From: Mycobacterium colombiense
Lineage (GTDB): Bacteria > Actinomycetota > Actinomycetes > Mycobacteriales > Mycobacteriaceae
Reading direction: 5' to 3'
NCBI RefSeq assembly: GCF_001672755.1
Contig: NZ_LZKI01000073.1
Span: 1 to 64,000, forward strand
Length of the DNA stretch: 64,000 bases
Under the pieces are notes generated by a model. It ran no database searches, was not told the DNA's origin, and was given only the letters and a program-made list of their open reading frames with translations. The position numbers were made by a program, and so were the translations under genes. Shown piece by piece: positions 7,353 to 15,712 of the stretch. Position 1 is the stretch's first letter; each line of letters opens with the position of its first letter.

Positions 7353-8828
7353 ATGACGACGAGCGAAGAACGCAAGGCCGCAACCGAGTCGCCCGAGGGC
7401 GAGCAGGCAAGCACGCCAGAAGAAGACGGTAAACCCAGACACCGCGGCGTCATCCAGCCTTTCACCGCGCTCTGTGTCCGGTATGTCGAAGGGCTGATGC
7501 CCGACCCCTACCTGTTCGCGGTCATCCTCACCGTCATCGTCGCCGCTCTGGTTGCGCTCCTGGTGCACGGCGCCTCGGCGGGCGGCATGCTCAAGGCGTG
7601 GTACGGGGGCGTATGGGGATCGCAGAATATCTTCACGTTCGCCTTCCAGATGGTCCTGATCCTCGTCACCGGCTACACGCTCGCCGAGGCGCCAGTTCTC
7701 AAGCGGGCCATCGTTTATATCGCGAGCAAGCCGCGGACCCAGGTGCAGGGAGCCCTGCTCTGTTTCGGCTTGAGCGCGGCACTGTCCCTCTTGAACTGGG
7801 GGCTCGGGTTGGTCGCAGGTGCGCTGATCGCGCGCCAGGTCGCGAAGCGTTTCACCGACACACATTTCGGCTACCTCATCGCCGCGGCGTTCATGGGCTT
7901 CATCGTCTGGACGCAGGGACTGTCGTCGTCGATCGCGCTGGCGAACACGGACGACGGCAGCCCAATCAACGTGATCCACAAGATGACTGGCGCCACGGTG
8001 CCGCTCAGGCTGACGATCTTCGAGCCCTACAGCTGGCTGTCGGTGATCGTCGTGCTGGCGCTGCTCGCGCTTGCGATCTGGCGCATGCAGCCGACGCGAA
8101 GCCTTGCGCCCGATCCCGCCGTGTTCGAGGACGAGGGCCAGCCCGAGGCCAAGACCGAGGGCAAGCGATCGTTCGCCGAATGGCTGGAAAACCAGTGGAT
8201 CCTCAACGTCGCTGTGTTCGCCGCTGGCATCGCCTACTTCTGCCTCAGCGGCTTCACGCTGAACATCTCGTCGATGATCATGTTGTTCACGATCACCAGC
8301 GCGCTGCTGCACCGCACGCCGATCCGGTTCATCCGGGCTTTCACCGGTGCCGCGAAGGTGTCCGGTCCGCTGCTGCTGCAGTATCCGCTCTACGGCGGTC
8401 TGGTCGCACTGCTCGGCTACGCACCCCCGCACGCCGGCGGTAAGGCCGTGCCCCTGCAGACGCTGCTGGCCCACGGGCTGGTGAGCGGCGCAACGCAGTA
8501 CACGCTGCCGTTCCTGACCTTCATCGGCTCGTTGATCATCAGCTTGTTCGTGCCGTCCGGCGGCGGGCACTGGGCCGTGCAGGGCCCGATCGCGATCGAC
8601 TCGGCGCGCGCGCTCGGTCAGACCTCGCCGGCCTACCTCGGGTTGATGTCCATGGCGGTCGCCGTCGGCGAGGGGGTCGCGAACATGATCCAGCCCTTCT
8701 GGTTGCTGCCCCTGCTCGCGATCGCGAAACTCAATGTCCGTCAGGTGATGGGCTTCACGATCGTCGCGTTCCTGATCGGGTTGGTGGTGTTGGGTGCCAC
8801 CACTCTGATTGCGCCCTACGTGGTTTGA
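7353..8828 (+). CDS. Short-chain fatty acid transporter, AtoE family
   Basis: The 491-residue protein has a charged cytoplasmic start and then about twelve hydrophobic segments, matching the AtoE/SCFA_trans family. Recognisable parts are VRYVEGLMPDPYLFAVILT, the AEAPVLKR and LNWGLGLVAGA region, and the C-terminal VPSGGGHWAVQGP and GEGVANMIQPFW motifs. The E. coli homologue imports acetoacetate or short fatty acids. ATG 7353 is preceded by GAGGG; an in-frame upstream start at 7305 lacks one. It is not a usual member of the conserved mycobacterial neighbourhood and borders a tRNA cluster, so it may have been acquired. No thiolase or CoA-transferase genes accompany it. Confidence 0.93.
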   Translation: MTTSEERKAATESPEGEQASTPEEDGKPRHRGVIQPFTALCVRYVEGLMPDPYLFAVILTVIVAALVALLVHGASAGGMLKAWYGGVWGSQNIFTFAFQMVLILVTGYTLAEAPVLKRAIVYIASKPRTQVQGALLCFGLSAALSLLNWGLGLVAGALIARQVAKRFTDTHFGYLIAAAFMGFIVWTQGLSSSIALANTDDGSPINVIHKMTGATVPLRLTIFEPYSWLSVIVVLALLALAIWRMQPTRSLAPDPAVFEDEGQPEAKTEGKRSFAEWLENQWILNVAVFAAGIAYFCLSGFTLNISSMIMLFTITSALLHRTPIRFIRAFTGAAKVSGPLLLQYPLYGGLVALLGYAPPHAGGKAVPLQTLLAHGLVSGATQYTLPFLTFIGSLIISLFVPSGGGHWAVQGPIAIDSARALGQTSPAYLGLMSMAVAVGEGVANMIQPFWLLPLLAIAKLNVRQVMGFTIVAFLIGLVVLGATTLIAPYVV

Positions 8829-8858
8829 CGCCGCGCGACACGAGAACTCGCGGATCCT

Positions 8859-8935
8859 TGGTGGCCAGGGGCGGGATCGAACCGCCGACCTTCCGCTTTT
8901 CAGGCGGACGCTCGTACCGACTGAGCTACCTGGCC
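8859..8935 (-). tRNA. tRNA-Phe (GAA)
   Basis: The minus strand folds as a cloverleaf with acceptor GGCCAGG/CCTGGCC and anticodon loop CTGAAAA (anticodon GAA). The T arm has GGTTCGATCC. The terminal CCA is encoded (8859-8861). It is the last of three tRNAs in one minus-strand row. Confidence 0.97.
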
Positions 8936-8962
8936 GGAGGGCAGCGATTGCCTCGCCGCGCT

Positions 8963-9039
8963 TGGCGACCCTGACGGGACTCGAACCCGCGACCTCCGCC
9001 GTGACAGGGCGGCGCGCTAACCAACTGCGCCACAGGGCC
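8963..9039 (-). tRNA. tRNA-Asp (GTC)
   Basis: Cloverleaf on the minus strand with acceptor GGCCCTG/CAGGGTC, anticodon stem CCGCC/GGCGG and loop CTGTCAC (anticodon GTC). The discriminator is G and CCA is encoded at 8963-8965. It lies between tRNA-Glu and tRNA-Phe. Confidence 0.97.
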
Positions 9040-9068
9040 TTGCTGCTGCTCCGCGTCACCGCGTCGCG

Positions 9069-9141
9069 TACCCCCAACGGGATTCGAACCCGTGCTACCG
9101 CCGTGAAAGGGCGGCGTCCTAGGCCACTAGACGATGGGGGC
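9069..9141 (-). tRNA. tRNA-Glu (TTC)
   Basis: Cloverleaf on the minus strand with acceptor GCCCCCA/TGGGGGT (terminal G-U pair), anticodon loop CTTTCAC (anticodon TTC) and T arm GGTTCGAATCC. CCA is not encoded. It is first in the minus-strand Glu-Asp-Phe row. Confidence 0.97.
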
Positions 9142-9265
9142 CAGAACCGAATCACTCCGGGGTACTCGCAACGTGGTTTCGTTGGGAGCCACGTCAGCTT
9201 AGGTCACGGTGTGCCCAATCCTCAAACGAGCCTCGATTTCGGTCCAAGTATCCTGAATCTCCGCG

Positions 9266-9341
9266 GCCCCTATAGCTCAGTTGGTAGAGCTACGGACTTT
9301 TAATCCGCAGGTCCCAGGTTCGAGCCCTGGTGGGGGCACCA
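9266..9341 (+). tRNA. tRNA-Lys (TTT)
   Basis: Plus-strand cloverleaf beginning GCCCCTATAGCTCAG, with anticodon loop CTTTTAA (anticodon TTT), T arm GGTTCGAGCC and encoded CCA (9339-9341). A TATCCT hexamer at 9249-9254 is a good -10 candidate. It is divergent from the Glu-Asp-Phe row. Confidence 0.97.
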
Positions 9342-9380
9342 CAACGCGCACGTCCCGGCGGTGCGCGCCGGAAAGCCGGC

Positions 9381-10280
9381 TCATCGCCCGAGCACCGCGC
9401 TGCTGTAGGTGACATCGGCGAAAGCCGCCGCGACGTCGTCGTCCGCGTAGACAAACCCGTTGGCCGCATGCAGCTCCGCAATGGTCTGCGAGTCGGTCTG
9501 CCAGCCGCACCGGCTCAGGTGGTCGACGATGTGGCTGCGCCGGCCGTGGTAGACGAGATCGTTGAAGTCGATCTCGAACCCGAGTTCGCTCATCCGGTCG
9601 TGGTGGGCGCGCCACCGCGGATCGGTGAAAACGGCAGTGTCAGGCACGAATTCGAAGGCGAGACGGCTGGCGGGGGCACTCAGCGTCGTGATGTTGTCGA
9701 ACAGCGCGTCTTGCGCTTTGTCGGGCAGGTACACCACCAGGCCTTCGGCGCTCCATGCCGACGGCGCCTGCGGATCGAATCCTGCCGCCTGCAGGGCCGA
9801 GGCCCAATCGTCGCGCAGGTCGATGGCGACGGTGCGCCGCTCGGCGGTCGGCTCGGCTCCCAGGTCGCCCAGCGTCAGCGTCTTGAATTCGATCACCTCC
9901 GGCATGTCGACCTCGTACACGACCGTCCCGGCCGGCCAGGGCAGCCGATAGGCGCGGGCATCGAGGCCCGACGCGAGGATCACCGCCTGGCCGATGCCGC
10001 TTCGGGTCGCGTCCAGAAAGAATTGGTCGTAGAACCGGGTTCGGCAGGCCATCCCCCGCGCCATCCGCTGCGGGTTGAACTCCGTGTTCCCGCCGGCGGC
10101 GATTTCGCCGTTCACCAACCGGACGTAGACGTCGATGCCGACCGCGCGCACCAGCGGTGCTGCGTACGGGTCGTCGATCAACTTGGCGTCGGATGACAGC
10201 GCCCGCTGCGCGGCCACCATCGTCGCCGTCGCCCCGACGCTCGTCGCCAGGTCCCAGCGGTCACGTTCGGCGCGCGCCAT
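9381..10280 (-). CDS. Class I SAM-dependent methyltransferase, TIGR00027 family
   Basis: The 299-residue protein belongs to the large mycobacterial family of leucine carboxyl methyltransferase-like enzymes. It opens with [21 protein letters not shown], has FYDQFF, then the SAM-binding [17 protein letters not shown], and later VDMPEV. Mycobacteria have many paralogues and substrates are mostly unknown. ATG 10280 is preceded by AAGGGGGC. A small stem-loop (GCCGG-AAAG-CCGGC, 9367-9380) abuts its stop codon and may end transcription. Confidence 0.92.
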   Translation of the reverse strand: MARAERDRWDLATSVGATATMVAAQRALSSDAKLIDDPYAAPLVRAVGIDVYVRLVNGEIAAGGNTEFNPQRMARGMACRTRFYDQFFLDATRSGIGQAVILASGLDARAYRLPWPAGTVVYEVDMPEVIEFKTLTLGDLGAEPTAERRTVAIDLRDDWASALQAAGFDPQAPSAWSAEGLVVYLPDKAQDALFDNITTLSAPASRLAFEFVPDTAVFTDPRWRAHHDRMSELGFEIDFNDLVYHGRRSHIVDHLSRCGWQTDSQTIAELHAANGFVYADDDVAAAFADVTYSSAVLGR

Positions 10281-10399
10281 GGTGCCCCCTTAATCGGGTC
10301 AGAAAAAACATAGACAATCTAGTTAGTATCACAAGCTCGCATCCCGGCCGGCGGGACTACTGTCCGAGTTATCTGCTCCCGTTCTACGCCGGAGGACCC

Positions 10400-10897
10400 A
10401 TGACCGATTTCGCCCAGCGCACGATCGACCTGGCTCGCCGCAACGTGACCGAGGGTGGCCGCCCGTTCGCGACCGTCATCGTCCAGGACGGCGCGGTGCT
10501 GGCCGAGAGTGCCAACAAGGTGGCCCAGACGAACGATCCCACCGCCCACGCAGAAATCCTGGCGATCCGCGAGGCCTGCATGAAGCTGAACACCGAGCAC
10601 CTCGTCGACTCCACCATCTACGTGCTGGCCCATCCATGCCCGATGTGCCTGGGCTCGCTCTACTACTGCTCACCCAAGGAGGTCGTCTTCCTGACCACCC
10701 GGGACAGCTACGAGCAGTACTACCTGGATGACCGCAAGTACTTCGAGCTGTCGACGTTCTACGACGAATTCGCGAAGGAATGGGACCAGCGACGCCTGCC
10801 CATGCGCTACGAGCCCAACGATGACGCCGTGGAGGTCTACCGGCTCTGGAACGAGCGCAATGGCGGCCGCCAGTCGACGGTGGTCCCCTCGGCCTGA
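10400..10897 (+). CDS. Nucleoside/cytidine deaminase-like zinc hydrolase
   Basis: The 165-residue protein has the CMP/dCMP and guanine deaminase zinc signatures: HAE (AHAEILAIREA), supplying a His ligand and the catalytic Glu, and PCPMC (HPCPMCLGSL), supplying two Cys ligands. The family deaminates cytosine, guanine or related bases. ATG 10400 follows a strong GGAGGA. It matches Rv0828c in M. tuberculosis gene order. It is upstream of kmtR on the same strand, but kmtR has its own promoter. Confidence 0.9.
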   Translation: MTDFAQRTIDLARRNVTEGGRPFATVIVQDGAVLAESANKVAQTNDPTAHAEILAIREACMKLNTEHLVDSTIYVLAHPCPMCLGSLYYCSPKEVVFLTTRDSYEQYYLDDRKYFELSTFYDEFAKEWDQRRLPMRYEPNDDAVEVYRLWNERNGGRQSTVVPSA

Positions 10898-10933
10898 TCC
10901 GCACCCTTGGCAGCGGCACCGGCTTTCGCTAGT

Positions 10934-10953
10934 ATTTGCGTATGCATGCAGAT
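10934..10953. promoter_or_regulatory. Candidate KmtR operator over the kmtR start
   Basis: ATTTGC (10934-10939) and GCAGAT (10948-10953) form an imperfect inverted repeat with an 8-base spacer, overlapping the -10 box TAGTAT (10930-10935) and the ATG at 10942. Binding here would block its own transcription, as expected of an ArsR-type metal sensor. The -10 lies six bases before ATG, so the mRNA is probably leaderless. Confidence 0.55.
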
Positions 10954-11349
10954 AACGGTAAAGGTCGGCTGCCCGACGACCAGGCCAGCCTGGTGGTCGA
11001 GGTGTTCCGGATGCTGGCCGATGCCACTCGCGTGCAGGTGCTCTGGTCGTTGACCGACCACGAGATGTCGGTCAACGACCTCGCCGAGCACGTGGGCAAG
11101 CCGGCGCCGTCGGTTTCCCAGCACCTCGCGAAGTTGCGGATGGCACGCCTGGTCCGCACCCGCCGGGAGGGCACGACGATTTTCTACAGCCTGGAAAACG
11201 ACCACGTGCGTCAGCTCGTCATCGACGCGGTCTTCAACGCCGAGCACGCCGGCCCCGGGGTGCCCGGTCATCACCGTCGCGACAGCGGGCTCAAGGCCGT
11301 CGCCGAGTCGTCCCGCCCGGCGAGCCGGCAGCGCGGCGCCGGTCACTGA
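10942..11349 (+). CDS. kmtR: Nickel/cobalt-responsive ArsR-family repressor KmtR
   Basis: The 135-residue winged-helix repressor has the DNA-reading segment PSVSQHLAKLRMARLV. Starting at ATG 10942, the residues known as metal ligands in M. tuberculosis KmtR fall at identical positions: His88, Glu101, His102, His110 and His111. This supports both the identity and the start, and rules out the in-frame TTG at 10936. KmtR releases DNA when Ni or Co binds and controls a cation-diffusion exporter and itself. Here it is followed after 43 bases by a peptide that is one third histidine, which is probably in the same metal regulon. Confidence 0.95.
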   Translation: MHADNGKGRLPDDQASLVVEVFRMLADATRVQVLWSLTDHEMSVNDLAEHVGKPAPSVSQHLAKLRMARLVRTRREGTTIFYSLENDHVRQLVIDAVFNAEHAGPGVPGHHRRDSGLKAVAESSRPASRQRGAGH

Positions 11350-11392
11350 GCGAGCAATAGCCACAAGGCATTTCACAAAGGAGAGAACGGCA

Positions 11393-11596
11393 ATGAGCGA
11401 ACAGCACACCCACGATGCGCCACACGCGCACGAGCACCAGCACGGCGATGTGACGCACGACCACGCGCACACGACCCACGAGCACGACCACGTCGAGCAC
11501 GACCACTCGCACGCGCACGCCGACGGCACCGAACACACCCACACCCACGTGCATCAGGCCGGCCTGGAGGAAGTTCACGGTCACACCCACACATAG
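11393..11596 (+). CDS. Histidine-rich small protein, probable metal-binding
   Basis: The product has 67 residues, of which 23 are histidine, arranged as HxH, HxHxH and DHDH-like repeats with Asp and Glu. It has no cysteine, membrane segment or signal peptide. AAAGGAGAG before ATG 11393 is a good ribosome site. It follows kmtR by 43 bases on the same strand, so co-transcription and repression by KmtR are likely. The simplest role is buffering or storing Ni, Co or Zn in the cytoplasm, similar in principle to Hpn-type proteins. I do not recognise a named family. Confidence 0.85.
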   Translation: MSEQHTHDAPHAHEHQHGDVTHDHAHTTHEHDHVEHDHSHAHADGTEHTHTHVHQAGLEEVHGHTHT

Positions 11597-11617
11597 CGCG
11601 ACCGGAGCCCGGTCGGC

Positions 11618-12691
11618 TCAGGAGACGATCGGGCAGTAGTGCTTGGGGTCGCCGCGCTCGTCTTCCGGCGGCAGGTTGCGCGCCGGCGTTTGCACCAGAG
11701 GCGTGTCGAGCGGGATACGGCCACTGGCGCGGTCCAAGCCGGCCCGGGCCCGCGGGTGCTTGCGGAATCTGGGCGGCACCAGGGCGAACACGCCGCGGAC
11801 GAGGTCGCCGAAGCGCCGGTGCAGCCACTCGTCGCGGCGTGACCAGCGGTAGCCCATCAACTCCCGCACCGGTGGGTCGTACAGGCCGACCGTCAGCCAG
11901 ACGAAGAACGGCGCCAGCAGTTTGCGTTGCGCGGCCCACAACGGACCCGGAATCCATTGCGCAAATGGGGGTTTCGGCAGCTCGGTCAGATCGAGCACGG
12001 CCCGGGCCGCCCAGTTGTTCTCCAGCACGTTGCGGCACATGTGGTCCCAGTAGACCTGGAATTCCTCCCAGGAGGCGGGCACCGGTCGCATGCTCATGCC
12101 GTACATCCGGTACCACTCGACGTGTTCGTCGAACAGCCGGCGCTTCTGTTCCTCGGTGATCCCGCCGCAGAATCGCTCGGCCACATGAATGGTGCCCATA
12201 AAGAAGGTGGAGTGCGCCCAGTAGAAGACGTCGGGGTTCAACGCGTGGTAGCGCCGGCCCTGTTCGTCGACGCCCTTGATGTCGGTGTGGTAGTCACGGA
12301 CCTCGGCACCCGTGCCCGGGGCGCGGTCCCCGTCGAATACGACTCCTCCGATGGGATACAACGAACGCAGCAGACGCGGCCAGCGCTCGCGGAAGAACGT
12401 GGAGTGATCGATGACCGCCGCCCCCAGCTGGGGGTGCATGTTCTGCATCGAACCCGCCCACGGACCCTGCAGCATGCCCCGCCAGTCCCCGAAGTACCGC
12501 CAGGTCAGCGAGTCGGGTCCCAGCGGTGCGGGCGGCGCGTCGTACCCCGCCGGCGACACCGGGCAGCCAGCCGCGACACCGTCGGACGTGTCGACCGGCC
12601 CGGCCGAAACCGACTGCTCAGCGGCGCCGACGGCGTCGCCACGTGCTACGTCGCTGGTCAGAGGGCGCGATGCGGACGTATCTTGAGTCAC
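11618..12691 (-). CDS. DUF2236 (MpaB-like) oxygenase family protein
   Basis: The 357-residue protein matches the DUF2236 family, which includes the fungal oxygenase MpaB and latex-clearing protein. Characteristic stretches are MQNMHPQLGAAVIDHSTFF, YHALNPDVFYWAHSTFF (with candidate heme-ligand histidines) and WEEFQVYWDHMC. The first 45 residues are low-complexity. It corresponds to Rv0826 in gene order. It is divergent from a TetR gene with a near-palindrome between them, so that regulator probably controls it. The substrate is unknown. Confidence 0.88.
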   Translation of the reverse strand: MTQDTSASRPLTSDVARGDAVGAAEQSVSAGPVDTSDGVAAGCPVSPAGYDAPPAPLGPDSLTWRYFGDWRGMLQGPWAGSMQNMHPQLGAAVIDHSTFFRERWPRLLRSLYPIGGVVFDGDRAPGTGAEVRDYHTDIKGVDEQGRRYHALNPDVFYWAHSTFFMGTIHVAERFCGGITEEQKRRLFDEHVEWYRMYGMSMRPVPASWEEFQVYWDHMCRNVLENNWAARAVLDLTELPKPPFAQWIPGPLWAAQRKLLAPFFVWLTVGLYDPPVRELMGYRWSRRDEWLHRRFGDLVRGVFALVPPRFRKHPRARAGLDRASGRIPLDTPLVQTPARNLPPEDERGDPKHYCPIVS

Positions 12692-12721
12692 TATTGGATC
12701 CCTGTAGGTATCGTTATTTTT

Positions 12722-12739
12722 TGACTACAGCCGTTGTCA
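12722..12739. promoter_or_regulatory. Near-palindromic TetR operator candidate
   Basis: TGACTACAG followed directly by CCGTTGTCA is an 18-base dyad with 7 of 9 positions symmetric. It lies midway in the 68-base space between the divergent DUF2236 and TetR genes and could silence both. Confidence 0.55.
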
Positions 12740-12759
12740 TTTTAGAGCTTAGGAGCGAT

Positions 12760-13374
12760 GTGCAGACGGGTCAACGACGGGGACGCTGGACCGGCGTTCC
12801 CTTGGAGAGTCGCCTCGCGCTTCGCCGTGACAACCTCATCAGCGCCGGCGTGCAGCTACTCGGCAGTCCCGGTGGGCCGGCGCTGACCGTGCGCGCGGTC
12901 TGCCGCGAGGCCGCGTTGACCGAACGCTACTTCTACGAAAGCTTCGCCGACCGTGACGAATTCGTGCGCGCGGTCTACGACGACGTCTGCACGCGCGCGA
13001 TGAACACCCTGACGTCGGCGACGACCCCACGCGAGGCCGTCGAGCGGTTCGTCGAGCTGATGGTCGACGACCCGGTCGGCGGGCGCGTGCTGTTGCTGGC
13101 GCCGGCGGTGGAGCCGGTGCTGACCCGCTCCGGCGCGGAGTGGATGCCCAATTTCATCGATCTGTTGCAGCGCAAGCTGTCCCGCATCGGCGACGCCGTG
13201 CTGCAGAAGATGATCGCCACCAGCCTGGTCGGCGGCCTCTCGAGCCTGTTCACCGCCTACCTGCACGGGCAGCTGGGCGCCACCCGCAAGCAGTTCATCG
13301 ATTACTGCATCAACATGCTGTACATCACGGCCGCGCCCTACGTCCCCGCCGGCGAGCTCGGCAAGTCGCAATAA
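12760..13374 (+). CDS. TetR-family regulator of the DUF2236 oxygenase
   Basis: The 204-residue protein has an N-terminal TetR domain: LALRRDNLISAGVQLLG, then TVRAVCREAALTERYFYESFADRDEF as recognition region. The start is GTG 12760, just after AGGAG at 12751-12755; the overlapping ATG at 12758 is in another frame. The gene is divergent from the DUF2236 gene with a shared operator-like dyad, and matches Rv0825c by position. Confidence 0.9.
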   Translation: MQTGQRRGRWTGVPLESRLALRRDNLISAGVQLLGSPGGPALTVRAVCREAALTERYFYESFADRDEFVRAVYDDVCTRAMNTLTSATTPREAVERFVELMVDDPVGGRVLLLAPAVEPVLTRSGAEWMPNFIDLLQRKLSRIGDAVLQKMIATSLVGGLSSLFTAYLHGQLGATRKQFIDYCINMLYITAAPYVPAGELGKSQ

Positions 13375-13483
13375 CGCGCGTTTTCTTTTTAATCGCATCG
13401 GCAAGCCGTACAACTGAACCTGGTAGAGCGCCGCAGCTCCAAAACCGGCATCAAACCGTCACCTGGCGCGCCGGACGAGGAAC

Positions 13484-13512
13484 TTGATGCTACTGAAGTA
13501 CACAGATATATT
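13484..13512 (+). promoter_or_regulatory. desA1 promoter with inverted repeat in the spacer
   Basis: TTGATG (13484-13489) and TATATT (13507-13512) are separated by exactly 17 bases, a strong sigma-A type promoter. Within the spacer, TACTGAAGTA (13491-13500) is an inverted repeat (TACT-GA-AGTA). A repressor bound there would exclude RNA polymerase. In mycobacteria desA1/desA2 are controlled by the TetR-type repressor MadR; assigning this site to it is inference. Confidence 0.65.
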
Positions 13513-13548
13513 GACTGCTACCCATCGACACAGATAACTGGAGGCCGT

Positions 13549-14571
13549 ATGTCAGCCGGGCTGACCGACTTACAACTGCTTCACGAACTCGAGCCGTTCG
13601 TCGAGAAGTACCTGAATCGGCACGAGAGCATGCACAAGAACTGGAACCCACACGACTACATCCCGTGGTCGGACGGCAAGAACTACTACGCGCTCGGGGG
13701 ACAGGACTGGGAGCCAGGTCAGTCACAGCTGTCTGACGTCGCCCAGGTGGCGATGGTGCAGAACTTGATGACCGAGGACAACCTGCCGTCGTATCACCGC
13801 GAGATCGCGATGAACTTCGGCATGGATGGCGCGTGGGGACAGTGGGTCAACCGTTGGACCGCCGAGGAGAACCGGCACGGCATCGCGCTGCGCGATTACC
13901 TGGTCGTGACCCGCGCGGTCGACCCTGTCGAGCTGGAGAAGCTGCGCATCGAGGTGGTGAACCGGGGCTTCAGCCCTGGCCAGAACCAGCAGATTCGAGC
14001 CGATTTGTTCGCCGAGAGCCTGTTCGACTCGGTCATCTATGTCACGTTCCAGGAGCTGGCCACCCGGATTTCGCACCGCAACACCGGTAAGGCCTGCAAC
14101 GAGACCATCGCCGACCAGTTGCTGGCCAAGATCTCGGCCGACGAAAACCTGCACATGATCTTCTACCGCGACGTCAGCGACGCCGGGTTCGCGGCCGCGC
14201 CCAATCAGGCGATGAAGTCGCTGCACAAGGTGCTGCGCAACTTCCAGATGCCGGGCTACCAGGTGCCCGAGTTCCGCCGGAAGGCCGTCGCCATCGCCGT
14301 CGGCGGCGTCTACGACCCGCGTATCCACCTCGACGAGGTGGTCATGCCGGTGCTGAGGAAATGGCGCATCTTCGAGCGTGAGGACTTCACCGGTGAGGCG
14401 GCCGCCATGCGCGACGATCTCGCCCTGCTGATCAAGGAGCTCGAGCAGACCTGCGACAAGTTCGAGATCTCCAAGCGGCGTCAGCTCGAGCGGGAAGCCC
14501 GCACCGGCAAGAGGACCACCGCAGCCGAGCTGCACCAGACCGCGGGCACGCTGACCATGAGCCGGCGGTAA
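13549..14571 (+). CDS. desA1: Acyl-ACP desaturase DesA1
   Basis: The 340-residue ferritin-like diiron enzyme has the two iron-binding motifs EENRH (about residues 106-110) and DENLH (about 203-207). It closely resembles mycobacterial DesA1, which introduces double bonds into the meromycolic acid precursor and is essential in tested mycobacteria. GGAGG precedes ATG 13549. A strong promoter with an operator-like repeat lies upstream. The dus gene follows after seven bases, so the two may be co-transcribed. Confidence 0.96.
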   Translation: MSAGLTDLQLLHELEPFVEKYLNRHESMHKNWNPHDYIPWSDGKNYYALGGQDWEPGQSQLSDVAQVAMVQNLMTEDNLPSYHREIAMNFGMDGAWGQWVNRWTAEENRHGIALRDYLVVTRAVDPVELEKLRIEVVNRGFSPGQNQQIRADLFAESLFDSVIYVTFQELATRISHRNTGKACNETIADQLLAKISADENLHMIFYRDVSDAGFAAAPNQAMKSLHKVLRNFQMPGYQVPEFRRKAVAIAVGGVYDPRIHLDEVVMPVLRKWRIFEREDFTGEAAAMRDDLALLIKELEQTCDKFEISKRRQLEREARTGKRTTAAELHQTAGTLTMSRR

Positions 14572-14578
14572 CCAAGCG

Positions 14579-15712
14579 GTGCGCATCGGTTCCATCGCGC
14601 TCGCCAGCCCGGTGGTTCTGGCACCGATGGCGGGCGTGACAAACGTCGCATTCCGGACGCTGTGCCGCGAGCTCGAGCAAGCCAAGGCCGGCACGGTCAG
14701 CGGACTCTACGTCTGCGAGATGGTAACGGCGCGTGCGCTTGTCGAGCGTCATCCGGCCACCATGCACATGACCACGTTCGCCGCCGACGAGTCACCGCGC
14801 TCGCTGCAGCTCTACACCGTCGACCCCGCGACCACCTATGCGGCCGCCAAGATGATCGCCGACGAAGGCCTGGCCGATCACATCGACATGAATTTCGGCT
14901 GTCCGGTGCCCAAGGTGACCAAGCGCGGCGGCGGGTCGGCGCTGCCGTACAAGCGGCGGCTGTTCGGTCAGATCGTCGCCGCGGCGGTGCGCGGCACCGA
15001 GGGCACCCGGATACCGGTGACCGTCAAGTTCCGCATCGGCATCGACGACGAACACCACACGCACCTCGACGCCGGCCGCATCGCCGAAGCCGAAGGGGCC
15101 GCCGCGGTCGCGCTGCACGCCCGCACGGCGGCGCAGCGCTACTCCGGCACCGCCGACTGGGAGGAGATCGCCCGGCTCAAGCAGCAGGTGCGCACGATCC
15201 CGGTGCTCGGCAACGGCGACATCTATGACGCCAGCGACGCGCTGACCATGATGGCCACCACGGGCTGCGACGGCGTCGTCATCGGGCGCGGCTGCCTGGG
15301 CCGGCCCTGGCTTTTCGCCGAGCTGTCGGCAGCGTTCACCGGCGGCCCGCCGCCCACGCCGCCGACGCTGGGCGAGGTCGCCGACATCGTGCGACGGCAC
15401 GGGCAGCTGCTTGCCGCGCACTTCGGCGAGGACAAGGGCATGCGCGACATCCGTAAGCACATCGGCTGGTACCTGCACGGCTTCCCGGCCGGCTCGGAGC
15501 TGCGCCGGGCGCTGGCGATGGTCAAGACGCTCGACGAGCTGGACTCTCTGCTCGACCGGCTGGACGGCGCCGTGCCGTTCCCCGACGAGGCGACGGGCCC
15601 GCGCGGCCGACAGGGTTCACCGGCCCGGGTGGTGCTGCCGGAGGGTTGGCTGACCGATCCGGACGACTGCACGGTGCCGGCCGGCGCCGACGTGATGCAC
15701 TCCGGTGGCTGA
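14579..15712 (+). CDS. dus: tRNA-dihydrouridine synthase, DusB type
   Basis: The 377-residue TIM-barrel flavoprotein shows the Dus signatures: SPVVLAPMAGVTNVAFR at the start, the catalytic Cys motif MNFGCPVPKVTKRGGGSAL, LHARTAAQRYSG, and the FMN-phosphate loop GNGDIYDA plus GCDGVVIGRG. It reduces specific tRNA uridines to dihydrouridine using FMN and NADPH. The GTG at 14579 lies seven bases after the desA1 stop, suggesting translational coupling. The C-terminal 50 residues are a less conserved tail. Confidence 0.95.
   Translation: MRIGSIALASPVVLAPMAGVTNVAFRTLCRELEQAKAGTVSGLYVCEMVTARALVERHPATMHMTTFAADESPRSLQLYTVDPATTYAAAKMIADEGLADHIDMNFGCPVPKVTKRGGGSALPYKRRLFGQIVAAAVRGTEGTRIPVTVKFRIGIDDEHHTHLDAGRIAEAEGAAAVALHARTAAQRYSGTADWEEIARLKQQVRTIPVLGNGDIYDASDALTMMATTGCDGVVIGRGCLGRPWLFAELSAAFTGGPPPTPPTLGEVADIVRRHGQLLAAHFGEDKGMRDIRKHIGWYLHGFPAGSELRRALAMVKTLDELDSLLDRLDGAVPFPDEATGPRGRQGSPARVVLPEGWLTDPDDCTVPAGADVMHSGG

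Noticed and set aside
7173..9155. 660-codon open frame on the minus strand
   Set aside because: It runs antisense to the fatty acid transporter and straight through three tRNA genes; the product is a Gln/His/Arg-rich low-complexity chain typical of a GC-rich shadow frame.
11618..11635. Prenylation-like C-terminus (CPIVS) on the DUF2236 protein
   Set aside because: The Cys is five residues from the end and bacteria lack the processing pathway; it is probably coincidental.
13415..13445. tRNA-like string (TGGTAGAGCGCC...)
   Set aside because: Looks like part of a D arm, but no acceptor, anticodon or T arm can be folded around it.
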